From Paludibacter sp. UBA5753 (GTDB taxonomy: Bacteria; Bacteroidota; Bacteroidia; Bacteroidales; Paludibacteraceae), in NCBI GenBank assembly GCA_002427615.1, contig DIFH01000140.1, forward strand, positions 1-7,184: a stretch of DNA of 7,184 bases, in the 5' to 3' direction. Each line of letters begins with the position of its first letter. Within the stretch, counting starts at the first letter, position 1. This document shows, piece after piece, positions 6,186 through 7,184 of the stretch. Both the position numbers and the translations under genes were made by a program. Under the pieces are notes generated by a model. It saw nothing but the letters and a program-made list of their open reading frames with translations, did not search any database and was not told the origin of the DNA.

Positions 6186-7184
6186 TTAAATACTCCAGTC
6201 CTTGATTCGCTTAATGGCCTCCTTAGTTCTTTCGCGGCTGTTAAAGGCCGTCAGCCGGAAGTATCCTTCTCCGTTGGTACCGAATCCTATGCCGGGCGTA
6301 CCCACGATATGGCATCTATCAAGCAGGAGATCGAAAAAACTCCATGAATCAAGCCCGGAGGGACATTGAAGCCAGATATAGGGGGCATGTTCGCCGCCAA
6401 AAACGGTAAACCCTTTTTCGATCAATCCTTCACGGATGATGCCGGCGTTGTGCATGTAGTATGCCACCATTTCCCTTATCTCCTGCTGCCCCTGCGGGGA
6501 ATAGACTGCTTCGGCAGCACGCTGCACAATGTAGGCGGTACCGTTGAATTTGGTGGACTGTCGTCTGTTCCATAACCCATGAAGTGAAACCATTTCTCCG
6601 TTGCCTGCACGCACCTTCAACGATTTGGGGACGACGGTATAACTGCACCGCAGTCCGGTGAAGCCTGCATTCTTCGAGAAAGAGCGGAATTCAATGGCAC
6701 AAAGAGCTGCATTTTCAATCTCATAAATACTTTTTGGCAAGTTGTCATCCTGGATATACGCTTCATATGCCGCATCGAAGAGGATCAGACTTTCGTTTTC
6801 CAATGCCCAGTCCACCCATTTTTTAAGTTCCGGTCTGGTCATTACCGTCCCGGTAGGATTGTTGGGATAACAGAGATAAATCACATCCACCCTTTGCGCG
6901 GGAATCTCTGGAAGAAATCCATTCTCAGCGGTGCAGGAAAGCAAAAACAGTTTGTCCGAGTTTCCGATGCGCATAATGGAGGTGTCCATATAGACAGGAT
7001 AGACAGGATTTGTGATGGCCACCAGATTATCGCCACCCAGGATATCGCCGATGTTACCGGTGTCGCTCTTGGAACCGTCACCAATGAAAATCTCATCGGC
7101 AGAGATGGCGATACCCCGTTGCCTGAAATCAATTTCTGCTATTTTCTCCCGCAGGAAATCATACCCCTGTTCTGGTCCGTAACC
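6186..7184 (-). CDS. dapL: LL-diaminopimelate aminotransferase, N-terminus beyond window
   Basis: The open frame runs from the window edge to the stop at 6186, giving 332 residues of a protein normally about 400-410 long, so roughly 70-80 N-terminal residues are missing. A GTG at 7022 lies inside the gene and is not its start. DapL converts tetrahydrodipicolinate directly to LL-diaminopimelate, with glutamate as amino donor, in lysine and peptidoglycan synthesis. It is a cytoplasmic class I/II PLP aminotransferase. Visible motifs, counted in the visible part, are GYGPEQGYDFLRE (1-13), GDGSKSDTGNI (36-46), NNPTG (about 108-112), DAAYEAYI (about 137-144) and SFSKNAGFTG with PLP-binding Lys171. 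WNRRQSTKFNG and a C-terminal FRLTAF follow. This pattern is specific to DapL rather than to other aminotransferases. The gene has a higher GC content than the accessory DNA to its left and shows no damage. It is followed by a stem-loop terminator and a group II intron remnant. Confidence 0.96.
   Translation of the reverse strand, partial: GYGPEQGYDFLREKIAEIDFRQRGIAISADEIFIGDGSKSDTGNIGDILGGDNLVAITNPVYPVYMDTSIMRIGNSDKLFLLSCTAENGFLPEIPAQRVDVIYLCYPNNPTGTVMTRPELKKWVDWALENESLILFDAAYEAYIQDDNLPKSIYEIENAALCAIEFRSFSKNAGFTGLRCSYTVVPKSLKVRAGNGEMVSLHGLWNRRQSTKFNGTAYIVQRAAEAVYSPQGQQEIREMVAYYMHNAGIIREGLIEKGFTVFGGEHAPYIWLQCPSGLDSWSFFDLLLDRCHIVGTPGIGFGTNGEGYFRLTAFNSRERTKEAIKRIKDWSI
6517..6686 (-). repeat. dapL segment repeated at the left edge of the window
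   Basis: These 170 bases within the large dapL match positions 1-170 in the same orientation with 8 substitutions and no gaps. The two copies are about 6.5 kb apart as direct repeats and bracket the exporter operon and the mobile-element remnants. Homologous recombination between them could in principle remove or circularise the DNA in between. Confidence 0.9.

Noticed and set aside
6430..6648. Minus-strand 72-codon frame inside dapL
   Set aside because: It is an out-of-frame reading of the dapL coding sequence, and the dapL frame is clearly the real one.

Overview
This window looks like accessory DNA from a member of the Bacteroidota, probably from the Porphyromonadaceae/Dysgonomonadaceae side. 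The reasons are a DapL-type lysine-pathway aminotransferase, an IS30-family transposase of the kind common in that phylum, a TAnnTTTG-type promoter box, genes without clear Shine-Dalgarno sequences, and a C39-peptidase ABC exporter paired with a HlyD-like adaptor. The phylum call is inference; no rRNA or marker set is present.

Layout from left to right. Positions 1-170 (minus) hold an internal piece of a dapL gene that is 95% identical to the larger dapL at the right end. It breaks off abruptly at 170/171 against a plus-strand stretch whose translation resembles the C-terminal end of an OmpA-like domain (186-389). After about 100 AT-rich bases comes a compact minus-strand operon, transcribed right to left: a CPBP-family membrane metalloprotease (4567 to 3851), a HlyD-like membrane fusion protein (3846 to 2701) and a C39 peptidase-containing ABC transporter (2652 to 496). 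The operon's 5' end touches a decayed IS30-family transposase (5453 to about 4568). Upstream of that is an AT-rich strip with a good promoter box and a nested repeat (5454-5680), then the 5' ribozyme part of a group II intron without its reverse transcriptase (6060 to about 5681). The intron starts directly after the stem-loop terminator of dapL. dapL itself (minus, stop at 6186) runs off the right edge.

How the genes work together: the ABC transporter and the HlyD-like protein form the inner-membrane and periplasmic parts of a type I exporter. Its C39 domain normally removes a double-glycine leader from a small peptide (bacteriocin or RiPP) during export. The CPBP protein is only four bases from the HlyD gene, so it is probably part of the same system, perhaps as immunity or as a second processing protease. 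I found no double-glycine precursor peptide in the window, so the substrate is outside it or lost. The exporter operon appears intact, although the C39 domain carries proline where the family usually has the oxyanion-hole glutamine. The DNA around it is a pile of broken mobile elements lying between two direct dapL-derived repeats.
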